From an uncultured Scytonema sp. (GTDB taxonomy: Bacteria > Cyanobacteriota > Cyanobacteriia > Cyanobacteriales > Nostocaceae): 64,000 nucleotides of DNA. Within the stretch, counting starts at the first letter, position 1. Each line of letters opens with the position of its first letter. Under the pieces are notes generated by a model. That model did not search any database. It was not told where the DNA came from and saw only the letters and a list, made by a program, of their open reading frames with translations. The position numbers were made by a program, and so were the translations under genes. Shown in pieces: positions 1-8,676 of this stretch. Where the stretch lies: positions 2,910-66,909 of the forward strand of contig CALMVQ010000069.1 in NCBI GenBank assembly GCA_937873135.1, given 5' to 3'.

Positions 1-195
1 ACATGCTGTTGTGTTGTCGCCGATATTTTGTCGATGAAAACCCGCCCCTACTGTTTAATGGGCGGGTTTCACATGCTGTTGTGTTTTAGGCGATATTTTG
101 TCGATGAAAACCCGCCCCTACTGTTTAATGGGCGGGTTTCACATGCTGTTGTGTTGTCGCTGATGTTTTGTCGATGAAAACCCGCCCCTACTGTT
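1..195. repeat. 70-bp tandem repeat, about 2.8 copies, each with a GC-rich hairpin
   Basis: Units run 1-70, 71-140 and 141-about 195. The last is cut short where the adjacent gene's stop codon begins. Each unit holds an inverted repeat, AAACCCGCCC ... GGGCGGGTTT around a 12-nt loop, though the third unit lacks the right arm. Units differ at a few positions only (for example TTGTCGCCG against TTTTAGGCG). The array lies just 3' of the minus-strand permease gene, so the hairpins could end its transcript. It is cut by the left window edge, so the total copy number is unknown. Confidence 0.85.
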
Positions 196-198
196 GTC

Positions 199-1224
199 TT
201 AATAGCGAATACGTGGATCTATGTATGCATTCAAGACATCAATCACAATGCTGGCACTGACAACAATTACCCCAAAAAATACCATAATTCCTTGTACTGT
301 TGGATAATCCCGCTCACTAATTCCTTGATACAGTCGAAACGCCAATCCAGGCCAAGAAAATGTGACTTCGGTTAAAATCGCCCCACCAAGCAGAGAAGCA
401 AAGGTTAATCCCAAGACTGTAATGACTGGAATTAAAGCATTTTTTAAGGCGTGGGAAATTAAAATCTTTCTTTCAGGAATGCCTCTGGCTCTCGCTGCGT
501 CTACATAATCGGCTTGCAGGGTTTGCTTTAAATTGACTCGCGCAATCCGCTCAAAAATACCGCTGAGCAAAATTCCTAAAGTGCAACTAGGAAGAATGAG
601 ATATCGCACAGCACTAAAGAACTGGGTGAAGTTGCCCCTCAACAAACTATCTATTGTATAGAGACCAGTGATAGTATTTGGGGCAGGAATAGTTGCAGGA
701 AAGCGCGTTCCTAATGGCAACCAATCAAGCTGAACGGCGAAAATCAATTGCAGAAGCATTCCCGCCCAAAATATGGGGAGTGAGTAAGTGATAATGCCAA
801 ACAACCGTCCCCCGACATCAAGAGCTGTGTTAGGACGTGTTGCAGAAATAGTGCCAATTGTAATCCCCACAATAAGTGCGATCGCAATGCTAAATATGGC
901 TAATTCTGCCGTTGCTGGAAAGTGTTGCCAAATTATGTCCCAAACTTTTTGTCCTCGGCTGGTTATAGAATTTCCAAAATCAAAGCGTAGCAGGGAGCCG
1001 ATGTAATTTATATACTGTAGCAACGGAGGTAAGTTTAAACCCAATTGTTTTCGCAATTCCTCTTTGGCACTTGCTGGCGCACGCCCACCCAAAATTGCAT
1101 CAACTGGATCTCCAGGTGTTGCCCGTAGCAGCAGAAACACAATAGTGACGATTGTTAACAACTGTAGTGGAGCTAGAAGTAGACGGGCGGTAATGTAGTA
1201 CGTTATAGCTTTAGAGCGAGACAT
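199..1224 (-). CDS. ABC transporter permease, dipeptide/oligopeptide (DppB/OppB) family
   Basis: This 341-residue inner-membrane protein has the usual length of a DppB/OppB-type permease. An N-terminal membrane segment is followed by the family's TPGDP motif (about residues 36-40) and a periplasmic stretch. The BPD_transp_1 core comes next, with the EAA-type loop near residues 240-265 (DAARARGIPERKILISHALK), where the ATPase docks. The last residues, DPRIRY, are typical of the family. The gene lies 68 bases downstream of the substrate-binding lipoprotein gene on the same strand, so the two probably form one transport unit for peptides, nickel or a similar solute. The second permease and the ATPases are not in the window. 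The ATG start is preceded by the binding-protein gene. Substrate cannot be deduced. Confidence 0.9.
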   Translation of the reverse strand: MSRSKAITYYITARLLLAPLQLLTIVTIVFLLLRATPGDPVDAILGGRAPASAKEELRKQLGLNLPPLLQYINYIGSLLRFDFGNSITSRGQKVWDIIWQHFPATAELAIFSIAIALIVGITIGTISATRPNTALDVGGRLFGIITYSLPIFWAGMLLQLIFAVQLDWLPLGTRFPATIPAPNTITGLYTIDSLLRGNFTQFFSAVRYLILPSCTLGILLSGIFERIARVNLKQTLQADYVDAARARGIPERKILISHALKNALIPVITVLGLTFASLLGGAILTEVTFSWPGLAFRLYQGISERDYPTVQGIMVFFGVIVVSASIVIDVLNAYIDPRIRY

Positions 1225-1292
1225 AATATCTGTTAGTTGTTGGTTGTTAGTTGTTAATTGTTAACTACTAACAAGTAATAATTACCTATTGA

Positions 1293-2915
1293 CTATTTTT
1301 TTATTGTCTTGTATATCAGAATCTCTGTGGGATCTAATTGAATACCGCTAATTCCTTTTTGGGCAAATACATAGTCCTTGTTTTGCCATAAAGGAACATA
1401 TGGCACGTCGGCTGCCAATTGTGTTTGAATTTCCGCAAAAATGTTCTTACGAGCTTCGGGATTTTGCTCCTGGCGCTCTTGATCAATCAGCTTGTTCATG
1501 CGATCGCTGTAGTAAAACGAACCTTGAGACTGACTTCCCCCATCCTCACATCCAGTTGCTGCTGATCCTTTATCACAAGACAGAAAGGGCTGAACATAAT
1601 TGTCTGGATCTAAAAAGTCGGGATACCAATCTAGTAAAAATATGGGATATAAGCCTTTGGCAATGTTTTTAAAAGCAGTGGTAGATTCCACAGTGTTCAG
1701 TTCAAATTGCAGCAACCCATCCATTGTTTTTTGAGCCAGAGCTTTGAGTATTGATGCTGTTAAACTGCGAGTGGGAGAACCTGAGGGATACCAAATTTCA
1801 ACACGTGCCGGATTGGTTTTTGTGAAACCTGCAGTTTTTAGCAGTTCTTGAGCCTTTTGAGCGTTGCCATCACCGTACTGAGCTTTAAACACTGGTTCGT
1901 AAACATTAAATGTTGTCGGCACCATACTATATACGGCTTCTGCTTGACCGTACAAAACTCGCTCGTTGATGAGCGGACGGTTTATCATTGCGGCGATCGC
2001 TTGTCTCACTGCTAGGTTATCCAAAGGCTTTTGATTCCGATTTATAGCTACATAACTCACCACGCTGCTTTTATTTGGAATTGCTTGCCAAGAACCATCT
2101 TTTGCCAGATCCGTCAAGCTGCGAATTTGATCTGGGTCCATAGTTAAGTAAGCTACATCTACAGCTTTTTTACGGAAGTTGTTATATAAATTTACGCCGT
2201 TGCTAAAGATTTGGACATTAATACCATTATTTGCTGGCTTTTCTCCCCAATATTTGTCAAACACATCAAATTGCACCGAATCTGTGCCAAATCTTGCTAA
2301 TTTGTAAGGACCAGTGCCGATAAAAGTATTCGGATTAAATTTCCCCGCTCCAAGTTCGTAGGCTTGAGGTGAAACAGCACAGACACCCGAAAAAGCCAGC
2401 AACGAAGGAAACGCAGCAAAGGGCTTTTTCAGCTTGATGGTTAACTCATACTCAGACGAAGCTGTGACTGATGCCACGGCATCGCCAAGTAAGAAAGATG
2501 GCTTGCCTTTATTTTCAATAAAACGCCGAATGCTAAACTCCATTGCCTTAGCGTTGAAAGGAGTCCCATCGTGAAACATAACTTTCTGACGCAGGGGAAT
2601 GGTATACGTTAAACCATCACGACTAATGAGCGGTAATGCTGTCGCCAACTGAGGTTTAATTTCCGTGCTGCCCGGTTCGTAAGTGTAGAGGCGATCGCTC
2701 ATGTTATACACTAACCAAAGCGACTGTAGTTCATAGGCATCAGCTGGGTCAAGGGTTCGCGGCTTTAGCGTCGTACCCACAATAATTCGATTATCTGTTG
2801 TCGTTGTCTGTTGAGTCGTACCACAACTAACAATCAACAATAAACATAGAAAAAACAAAGAAAGGAATTGTGTTATCTGATTCCTCTGTTTCACAAGTAA
2901 GGAAAACCCGGTCAT
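1293..2915 (-). CDS. ABC transporter substrate-binding lipoprotein, family 5 (peptide/nickel type)
   Basis: This is a periplasmic solute-binding protein of the SBP_bac_5 family (DppA/OppA/NikA type), which captures a ligand and passes it to the permease. A longer frame begins at TTG 2969, but the ATG at 2915 puts a basic stretch, a hydrophobic core and a lipobox-like IVSC (Cys31) at the start, so I chose it (540 residues). Family hallmarks are visible: TLDPADAYE after the lipobox, the KVMFHDGTPFNAK segment characteristic of family 5, the FIGTGPYKL motif, and the C-terminal DVPYVPLWQ region. It is co-directional with and just upstream of the permease gene. The ligand cannot be told from sequence. 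Confidence 0.9.
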   Translation of the reverse strand: MTGFSLLVKQRNQITQFLSLFFLCLLLIVSCGTTQQTTTTDNRIIVGTTLKPRTLDPADAYELQSLWLVYNMSDRLYTYEPGSTEIKPQLATALPLISRDGLTYTIPLRQKVMFHDGTPFNAKAMEFSIRRFIENKGKPSFLLGDAVASVTASSEYELTIKLKKPFAAFPSLLAFSGVCAVSPQAYELGAGKFNPNTFIGTGPYKLARFGTDSVQFDVFDKYWGEKPANNGINVQIFSNGVNLYNNFRKKAVDVAYLTMDPDQIRSLTDLAKDGSWQAIPNKSSVVSYVAINRNQKPLDNLAVRQAIAAMINRPLINERVLYGQAEAVYSMVPTTFNVYEPVFKAQYGDGNAQKAQELLKTAGFTKTNPARVEIWYPSGSPTRSLTASILKALAQKTMDGLLQFELNTVESTTAFKNIAKGLYPIFLLDWYPDFLDPDNYVQPFLSCDKGSAATGCEDGGSQSQGSFYYSDRMNKLIDQERQEQNPEARKNIFAEIQTQLAADVPYVPLWQNKDYVFAQKGISGIQLDPTEILIYKTIKK

Positions 2916-2969
2916 ACTATTAAAATTTTTTATTTTAGAGGTCAGAAATTTTACTATAAAATGTAGCAA

Positions 2970-3451
2970 AGTTACTTATTTTTAACCATTTGTCACTAAG
3001 AGTTTTGGAGTAGGAACGATATTCATGAGTCCTAACCATTCAGCCCACCTTGTGGCGATTGTATCAAGGGAGATACCGCTTGTAGATAGCCCCTTTCCGA
3101 GAGAAAGGGTTCTTTTCTTTAGGAATGAACTCACGATCCGCTTTCAGTAGTCAGCAATCATTCAGAAATCTTATCGAAAAAGGTAACATAACTGAAGTTT
3201 TTACAAGTTATGTAGGTTGACTACTGATAGCTGAATGCTGGTCGTAAGTAAGTGAGTAATTGTCGCATGCGTCGTACATGACTTACAGATATCTCAAAAG
3301 GTTTCACTTAATTAAAAAAATAAATATTAACTGAATTTGTTTTAAATTCGTAACAGGGATGGGGGAAATCGAGAAAATTATTTTCCCTCTCCTGACTCCT
3401 CACTAAGATTGTTGATAGCAGATTGACAGTTTAAGTAGTGAGACTAAGAGC
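2970..3451. other. Intergenic region with one weak terminator-like hairpin
   Basis: No convincing gene is seen. At 3091-3109 CCCTTTC and GAAAGGG form a 7-bp stem with a 5-nt loop, followed by a T-rich run (TTCTTTTCTTT), which looks like a plus-strand terminator without an obvious upstream plus-strand gene. The rest should hold the promoters of the two divergent flanking genes. Confidence 0.4.
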
Positions 3452-3781
3452 GTGAAATATTTCTTTCTATCTGAAGATTGGACAGTTGGTAGAGTGTGGG
3501 CATCCGATGGACTATGGCAGGTTGCCGCATGGCGACGCCAACCAGACATAGAGCAAATTAATCTTTGCCTTGTAGAAAAAAACGAATTGCTTTGGCTTTA
3601 TCGAGTTGAAGATGCCATTTTAACTGTAGAAGTAAAGCCCAAAACACTCATAGATACGACCACTCAAGTCATTGGTCAAGTCGTCCTCAAGCGTTTAATG
3701 AGTGCCGAACAAGTTATCGAGCGTTTGGGGAGTGCTGAAGCGAGGTGTCAGCTGCAAAACATTCACTCAGTCGTGCATTAG
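3452..3781 (+). CDS. Small conserved-type hypothetical protein
   Basis: This is a 109-residue soluble protein with a GTG start (MKYFFLSEDWTVGRVWASDG). It is rich in Trp in its first third and has no signal peptide or membrane segment. I do not recognise a named domain. The reading frame is clean and coding-like, lies alone between the divergent binding-protein gene and psbB, and its sense-strand codon use resembles the neighbours. The start is uncertain because no good ribosome-binding site precedes GTG 3452. No function is proposed. Confidence 0.6.
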   Translation: MKYFFLSEDWTVGRVWASDGLWQVAAWRRQPDIEQINLCLVEKNELLWLYRVEDAILTVEVKPKTLIDTTTQVIGQVVLKRLMSAEQVIERLGSAEARCQLQNIHSVVH

Positions 3782-4291
3782 AGAGTGTTGAGTCCCTGTG
3801 GAGGCGTATGCAGTACCTCCCCACAGGAACTCACAATTATATGTAGCTTATACCAACGAGAACTGCTAAAACTCTGAATTCAGCATAGTTTTACAAAACC
3901 TCCGCACGCTCCGGCTACGCAAGTACGTTTGTTGACACGCTTGCAAACAGCTCAATCAATAGTTACACTTTTTAAAATATTCTCATTTTTGTCTGGCGAT
4001 CGCTACACTAAAGAGTAAACCTCCGGAAATACGTAGTGATAACTAAACGGTCAGTAGTATCGCTCTCAACCCTCCAACTCATTTGTGGTGGGACGAACGG
4101 TCCCTAATGCCGTTAATCGCTGACAAAAAAATAGTCAACCGTCAATGCACTTACCCCCTAAATAGGGGGAAAGAGCTTAACCGCAATAATGTCTGACTCA
4201 TAAGACAAAGCTGTGGAAAACCTCAAGTGGCAATAACAAAAACTGAAAAATTGCTTTGTAAACATTAAGTTATCTAGGAGGAGCGTAGTCG
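3782..4291. other. Intergenic/upstream region of psbB
   Basis: About 510 bases with no supported gene. It contains a HIP1-like site near 3996 and must carry the psbB promoter and 5' leader. A strong Shine-Dalgarno sequence, AGGAGGAG, lies at 4276-4283, just before the psbB ATG. No clear -35/-10 pair can be asserted by eye. Confidence 0.4.
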
Positions 4292-5851
4292 ATGGGACTA
4301 CCCTGGTACCGAGTACATACAGTTGTTCTGAATGATCCAGGCCGACTGATTTCTGTGCATTTGATGCACACAGCCCTAGTGGCAGGCTGGGCTGGTTCAA
4401 TGGCTTTGTACGAACTGGCAATCTTTGACCCCAGCGACCCAGTCCTTAACCCGATGTGGCGTCAAGGAATGTACGTAATACCCTTCATGTCACGCTTGGG
4501 TGTCACCCAATCATGGGGTGGTTGGAATGTAACTGGCGGTCCGACAACCGATCCAGGTTTTTGGTCATTTGAAGGCGTAGCTGCCGCTCACATTGTTCTC
4601 TCCGGGCTGTTGTTTCTTGCAGCAGTTTGGCATTGGGTTTATTGGGATTTGGAACTATTCCAAGACCCCCGCACCGGTGAACCCGCTCTTGACTTGCCAA
4701 AAATGTTTGGCATCCACCTGTTCTTATCTGGTCTACTTTGCTTTGGCTTTGGTGCTTTCCACCTTACCGGACTTTTTGGACCGGGAATGTGGATTTCTGA
4801 CCCTTACGGTTTAACTGGTCACGTTGCACCAGTTGCGCCAGAGTGGGGACCAGATGGTTTTAACCCGTTTAACCCTGGTGGTGTCGTAGCTCACCACATA
4901 GCAGCTGGTATTGTTGGTATTATTGCTGGATTGTTTCACCTAACAGTTAGACCTCCAGAAAGGCTATACAAAGCTCTGCGGATGGGGAACATTGAAACCG
5001 TACTTTCTAGCAGTATTGCTGCTGTATTCTTCGCCGCTTTCGTGGTTGCAGGTACTATGTGGTACGGGAGCGCTACGACTCCAATTGAATTGTACGGACC
5101 GACTCGCTATCAGTGGGATCAAAACTACTTCAAGCAGGAAATGGAGCGCCGGGTGCAAAACGACGTTGCTGATGGTGCAAGTCTATCCCAAGCTTGGTCA
5201 GAAATTCCGGAAAAATTGGCGTTCTACGACTACGTGGGGAATAGCCCTGCTAAGGGTGGTTTGTTCCGCGTAGGACCGATGAACAAGACCAATGGTATTG
5301 CCTTATCATGGTTGGGTCATCCATCCTTTAAAGACAGCGAAGGTCGGGAACTGAGCGTGCGTCGTCTCCCTAACTTCTTTGAAACCTTCCCGGTGGTCTT
5401 GACCGACAAGGATGGAGTAATCCGTGCTGATATTCCCTTCCGTCGGGCTGAGTCTAGGTATAGCTTTGAGCAAGCTGGCGTCACAGTGAGTTTTGCTGGT
5501 GGCGATTTGAATGGTCAAACATTCACAAATCCAGCCGAGGTTAAGAAGTATGCTCGTCAAGCACAACTGGGTGAACCATTTTTGTTTGATGGCGATCAAA
5601 GCACCAGGTTTGGTGATTTAGCAATTGCAAAACCTGATGGGGTTTTCCGTACCAGTCCTAGAGGTTGGTTTACCTTCGCCCATGCTGTGTTTGCCCTACT
5701 ATTCTTCTTTGGTCACATTTGGCACGGTGCTCGGACAATCTTCCGCGATGTGTTTGCTGGTATTGACCCTGATTTGGAGGAACAAGTCGAATTTGGTCTC
5801 TTCCAGAAAGTGGGTGACTTCTCAACCCGTCGTCAGAAAGAAACCGTCTAG
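4292..5851 (+). CDS. psbB: Photosystem II CP47 chlorophyll-binding core antenna protein
   Basis: CP47 is the inner antenna of photosystem II: it binds chlorophyll a and beta-carotene and passes excitation energy to the D1/D2 reaction centre in the thylakoid membrane. The N-terminus [19 protein letters not shown] and the block [15 protein letters not shown] are diagnostic. Six transmembrane helices with paired histidines (for example AAVWHWVYW and VVAHHIAAG) and the large lumenal loop E between helices 5 and 6 are present. At 519 residues it is about ten longer than the common 508-510. The extra residues lie mainly in loop E near residues 430-450 ([20 protein letters not shown]) and at the C-terminus. 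The start has a strong AGGAGGAG ribosome-binding site. psbT and rps1 follow, the order known from Nostoc-type genomes, so this is the housekeeping copy. Confidence 0.98.
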   Translation: MGLPWYRVHTVVLNDPGRLISVHLMHTALVAGWAGSMALYELAIFDPSDPVLNPMWRQGMYVIPFMSRLGVTQSWGGWNVTGGPTTDPGFWSFEGVAAAHIVLSGLLFLAAVWHWVYWDLELFQDPRTGEPALDLPKMFGIHLFLSGLLCFGFGAFHLTGLFGPGMWISDPYGLTGHVAPVAPEWGPDGFNPFNPGGVVAHHIAAGIVGIIAGLFHLTVRPPERLYKALRMGNIETVLSSSIAAVFFAAFVVAGTMWYGSATTPIELYGPTRYQWDQNYFKQEMERRVQNDVADGASLSQAWSEIPEKLAFYDYVGNSPAKGGLFRVGPMNKTNGIALSWLGHPSFKDSEGRELSVRRLPNFFETFPVVLTDKDGVIRADIPFRRAESRYSFEQAGVTVSFAGGDLNGQTFTNPAEVKKYARQAQLGEPFLFDGDQSTRFGDLAIAKPDGVFRTSPRGWFTFAHAVFALLFFFGHIWHGARTIFRDVFAGIDPDLEEQVEFGLFQKVGDFSTRRQKETV

Positions 5852-5862
5852 AATTGGGAGAA

Positions 5863-5901
5863 GCATGAAGTTCAATTGATTTAATTTCTTGAACTTCATG
5901 C
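5863..5901 (+). terminator. Hairpin after psbB
   Basis: GCATGAAGTTCAA (5863-5875) and TTGAACTTCATGC (5889-5901) form a perfect 13-bp stem with a 13-nt loop, eleven bases after the psbB stop codon, followed by TTTATTT. It may terminate psbB transcripts or stabilise their 3' end before psbT. Confidence 0.75.
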
Positions 5902-6099
5902 TTTATTTAGAGCGGAGGATGCTACTTACTACTAAGGGGTAAACCCTCCAAAGTTCTGATCTGCCTCTTCCGCAGCTCAGACTTCTCTCCAACAGCGCGG
6001 TGGCTCTCGAAAGATGATATGATCCGTTTTTACTACCGTGTGTTACATTGCGGTATGGCTCAATAATACTGACAGGCAGGTTAAGCAGGAACTTTTAAT

Positions 6100-6207
6100 A
6101 TGGAAAGCCTTGCGTACATTTTGATTTTGGCTCTAGCAATAGGAACTCTTTTCTTTGCGATCGCATTTCGCGAACCTCCCCGGATTCAGGGTAAAGATGA
6201 AAAGTAA
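6100..6207 (+). CDS. psbT: Photosystem II reaction centre protein T (PsbT)
   Basis: This 35-residue single-helix protein starts [20 protein letters not shown], followed by [15 protein letters not shown]. It matches PsbT, a small subunit at the photosystem II dimer interface next to CP47. One N-terminal transmembrane helix is followed by a short charged stromal/cytoplasmic tail with the family's FREPPR motif. The ATG is preceded by GCAGGAAC at a suitable distance. It lies 248 bases downstream of psbB, as usual in cyanobacteria and plastids, and is followed directly by a strong hairpin. Confidence 0.95.
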   Translation: MESLAYILILALAIGTLFFAIAFREPPRIQGKDEK

Positions 6208-6247
6208 GTCAAGACTGCTAAAATTTGAATAGAGTTTAAACTCTAAG

Positions 6248-6277
6248 ACCGCTATTACTACATGTAGTAATAGCGGT
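6248..6277 (+). terminator. Perfect 30-bp palindrome after psbT
   Basis: ACCGCTATTACTA and TAGTAATAGCGGT pair perfectly around CATG, 40 bases after the psbT stop. No long T run follows (TATTGCCC), so it could end the psbBT transcript or protect its 3' end. Confidence 0.7.
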
Positions 6278-6689
6278 TATTGCCCAATATATTTTCTTTG
6301 AGAAGAACATAGAACGCAGGAATAGGCTTGGGATACTAAAGATAAATAAGGGAAGATTCAGCTAAATTCGAGTTTTTTTCTTTGAGGCAGAGCTAAGAGA
6401 ATCGGCTCAAGAGTTACCTGACTCGCTACTAAATTATCCAAAAATATTCCAGTTCTGAGTCCTGAATCATCAGTTCTTACTCTGTCATTTATGATTAATC
6501 ATCTGTCTGCTACAAATGATTCTTAATATCTGATATAATCTACGATCTGGAAGTGGATGCCTGTCCAGATCTGCTTTTGTGCGCTAGCATGGTAAAAAGT
6601 GTCGTGTAGATTGCCAACAAAGCAGTCTGCACAAAGTTAATGCGCTTGAGCAAAACCTTTACGGAGAACAAACCCAGGAAACAATCAGC
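6278..6689. other. rps1 upstream region and 5' leader
   Basis: There is no gene here. A hairpin lies at 6544-6571 (GATCTGG / CCAGATC, 14-nt loop) and is followed by TGCTTTTG, about 120 bases before the rps1 start. It could be a leader attenuator or simply part of the 5' UTR; S1 genes are often autoregulated through their leader. GGAGAAC (6662-6668) lies upstream of the ATG. Promoter boxes cannot be fixed by eye. Confidence 0.45.
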
Positions 6690-7883
6690 ATGGTCAATCA
6701 GAAATTAACCGCTACTGAAATTGGATTTACTCACGAAGATTTCGCTGCTCTACTCGACAAGTACGACTATCACTTTAGCCCTGGTGATGTGGTCCCAGGT
6801 ACTGTCTTCAGTATAGAGCCTCGCGGAGCTCTGATTGACATTGGTGCAAAAACAGCAGCATATATACCTATACAAGAAATGTCTATAAACCGGGTAGATA
6901 CCCCGGAAGAAGTTCTCCAATCAAATGAAACGCGAGAATTTTTTATACTAACAGATGAAAACGAAGATGGTCAGTTAACGCTTTCCATTCGCCGTATTGA
7001 GTATATGCGTGCTTGGGAACGAGTACGGCAATTGCAAGCAGAAGATGCTACAGTTCGTTCTGGTGTTTTTGCGACTAATCGCGGTGGAGCGTTGGTACGA
7101 ATTGAGGGATTGCGGGGCTTTATTCCCGGTTCTCACATTAGTACCCGCAAACCTAAAGAAGAATTGGTAGGTGAAGATCTGCCATTAAAGTTTTTAGAAG
7201 TAGATGAAGAACGCAATCGCTTAGTGCTATCCCATCGTCGAGCGCTGGTTGAGCGTAAGATGAACCGCTTAGAAGTCGGTGAGGTGGTCATTGGTACGGT
7301 ACGTGGTATCAAACCATATGGTGCATTCATAGACATCGGTGGTGTCAGTGGTTTACTTCACATTTCAGAGATTTCGCACGAGCATATTGATACACCTCAC
7401 AGTGTGTTTAATGTTAATGACGAAGTGAAAGTCATGATCATTGATTTGGATGCAGAACGCGGAAGAATCTCCTTGTCTACTAAACAGCTCGAACCAGAAC
7501 CGGGCGACATGATCAAGAACCGTCAACTGGTATATGATCAGGCAGAGGAAATGGCTGTTAAGTATAGAGAGCAGTTGCTTGCCAAACAGCAAGGTGTTGC
7601 TGCTGCTCCTGCTGAAGTTATTGATGAAGAAATACCTGCGGCTGTTGAAGATGATGATATACCTGCAGCTATGGAAGAAGAAATACCTGCAGCTGTTGAA
7701 GATGATGATATACCTGCAGCTATGGAAGAAGAAATACCTGCAGCTGTTGAAGATGACGATATACCCGCAGCTATGGAAGAAGAAATACCACAAGCTGTTG
7801 AAGACGACGATATACCAGAAGTTGTTGAACAAGATGTACGTGCGGCTGTTGAAGAAGAAATACCCGTGGCTGTTAAAGAATAA
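6690..7883 (+). CDS. rps1: 30S ribosomal protein S1, cyanobacterial type, with acidic repeat tail
   Basis: S1 binds mRNA and helps load it on the 30S subunit. Three S1 (OB-fold) domains are visible at about residues 30-100, 115-185 and 197-267. The third has the classic VIGTVRGIKPYGAFIDIGG and GLLHISEISHEHI segments. Cyanobacterial S1 proteins usually have three domains and 300-350 residues. This one has 397 because of a C-terminal tail of four near-perfect 17-residue units (EEEIPAAVEDDDIPAAM) encoded by a 51-bp DNA tandem repeat at about 7624-7830. The tail is strongly acidic, and some cyanobacterial S1 tails are similarly repetitive and variable. The gene follows psbB-psbT on the same strand and ends in a clear terminator. 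Confidence 0.96.
   Translation: MVNQKLTATEIGFTHEDFAALLDKYDYHFSPGDVVPGTVFSIEPRGALIDIGAKTAAYIPIQEMSINRVDTPEEVLQSNETREFFILTDENEDGQLTLSIRRIEYMRAWERVRQLQAEDATVRSGVFATNRGGALVRIEGLRGFIPGSHISTRKPKEELVGEDLPLKFLEVDEERNRLVLSHRRALVERKMNRLEVGEVVIGTVRGIKPYGAFIDIGGVSGLLHISEISHEHIDTPHSVFNVNDEVKVMIIDLDAERGRISLSTKQLEPEPGDMIKNRQLVYDQAEEMAVKYREQLLAKQQGVAAAPAEVIDEEIPAAVEDDDIPAAMEEEIPAAVEDDDIPAAMEEEIPAAVEDDDIPAAMEEEIPQAVEDDDIPEVVEQDVRAAVEEEIPVAVKE
7624..7830 (+). repeat. 51-bp coding tandem repeat in the rps1 3' end
   Basis: The codon ATA of each EEIP block begins at 7632, 7683, 7734 and 7785, an exact 51-base period. The units are nearly identical in DNA, the last ones drifting (CCACAAGCT, GACGAC), which indicates recent slippage expansion in frame. 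Confidence 0.9.
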
Positions 7884-7934
7884 TCAATCTGTCGTTGTCA
7901 ACTTTAGTATAAAGTATCAAAAAATATCTTTATT

Positions 7935-7958
7935 AAGAGGGAACGGCCCTCTTTTTTT
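7935..7958 (+). terminator. Rho-independent terminator of rps1
   Basis: AAGAGGG (7935-7941), loop AACGG, and CCCTCTT (7947-7953) run into a T tract. It starts 52 bases after the rps1 stop codon. A textbook intrinsic terminator. Confidence 0.9.
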
Positions 7959-8180
7959 ATGAAAATTTTTTTATGAGAAAATAACAACGTTCCCCTCATA
8001 TTGTCTTACAGCAGTTTTCACATTGATAGACTACATAGCTTGTGTAGGGGCTTTCTTTGATATTATATCGGATGTACCCAGATATTATCTATATAAAACC
8101 CTTACCCACTCCGAAACGAACTGCCTCAACTGTGGTCTATACATCTGAAAATTGCTGTAATTTAAGAATAAGTTACTGCT

Positions 8181-8471
8181 TTGAAACTGGCTGACATGAT
8201 GGTGAACACGCAAGCTGCACGGCTGATGGTATGGGATGCTGCCCACGCTGCAGACACCACTCCACAACTTGCGGCGATTAAAGCACCCGCAGCTAAAACG
8301 TTTGCGGTAGATGTGGCAATTAAGAACGCGCAAACAGCAGTCGAGATTCTTGGTGGCTATGGAGTTACGAAAGAGTCTCAAGCAGGCAAGTTTCTTGCAG
8401 ACGCTTGGATCGGATATTCCTGTGACTTCTCAGGAGATATATTACGTCTTGGTCTCGTCAACTTTATGTAA
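8181..8471 (+). pseudogene. C-terminal relic of an acyl-CoA dehydrogenase
   Basis: The 96 codons match the C-terminal helical domain of acyl-CoA dehydrogenases, FAD flavoenzymes that oxidise acyl-CoA thioesters. The segments KLADMMVNTQAARLMVWDAA, VEILGGYGVTKE (the flavin-contacting GGYG motif) and the tail ILRLGLVNFM are typical. The FAD-binding N-terminal two thirds are missing. An in-frame stop lies at 8169-8171 and the only start is a TTG without a ribosome-binding site, so the gene is a remnant. No other parts of the enzyme are recognisable upstream. Confidence 0.75.
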
Positions 8472-8676
8472 CAGTGCCTCAGAGCAACTTTGATATCCGT
8501 GCGAATTTACTAGGACATCGTCCACCTTACTCCTAAAACATAGATCAACTTCTACCCAAATGCAGAAAATACTTGGAGATCTCTCCGTAAGTGGATTGAG
8601 GTTAACAAGTTGGACTGTAGCTAGGATTAAGAAGTAGAGTATAAGGATATTTTATCGGGGCAGTATTACGCAAGCT
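8472..8676. other. Spacer upstream of the Rieske oxygenase gene
   Basis: 205 bases with no gene. AAGGATATTT lies about 30 bases before the ATG at 8677. A short GGAGATCTCTCC palindrome at about 8575-8586 resembles the ends of the small interspersed element found at 19999 and 55842. Confidence 0.35.

Noticed and set aside
1-195. CRISPR array
   Set aside because: The repeat units are directly tandem at 70 bp with no unique spacers.
4292-5851. Far-red-light psbB paralogue
   Set aside because: The gene lies in the standard psbB-psbT-rps1 setting, without other far-red cluster genes.
7365-7832. Minus-strand 155-codon frame opposite the rps1 repeat
   Set aside because: Shadow of the coding repeat in rps1; rich in Phe, Tyr and Ile from the reverse of acidic codons.
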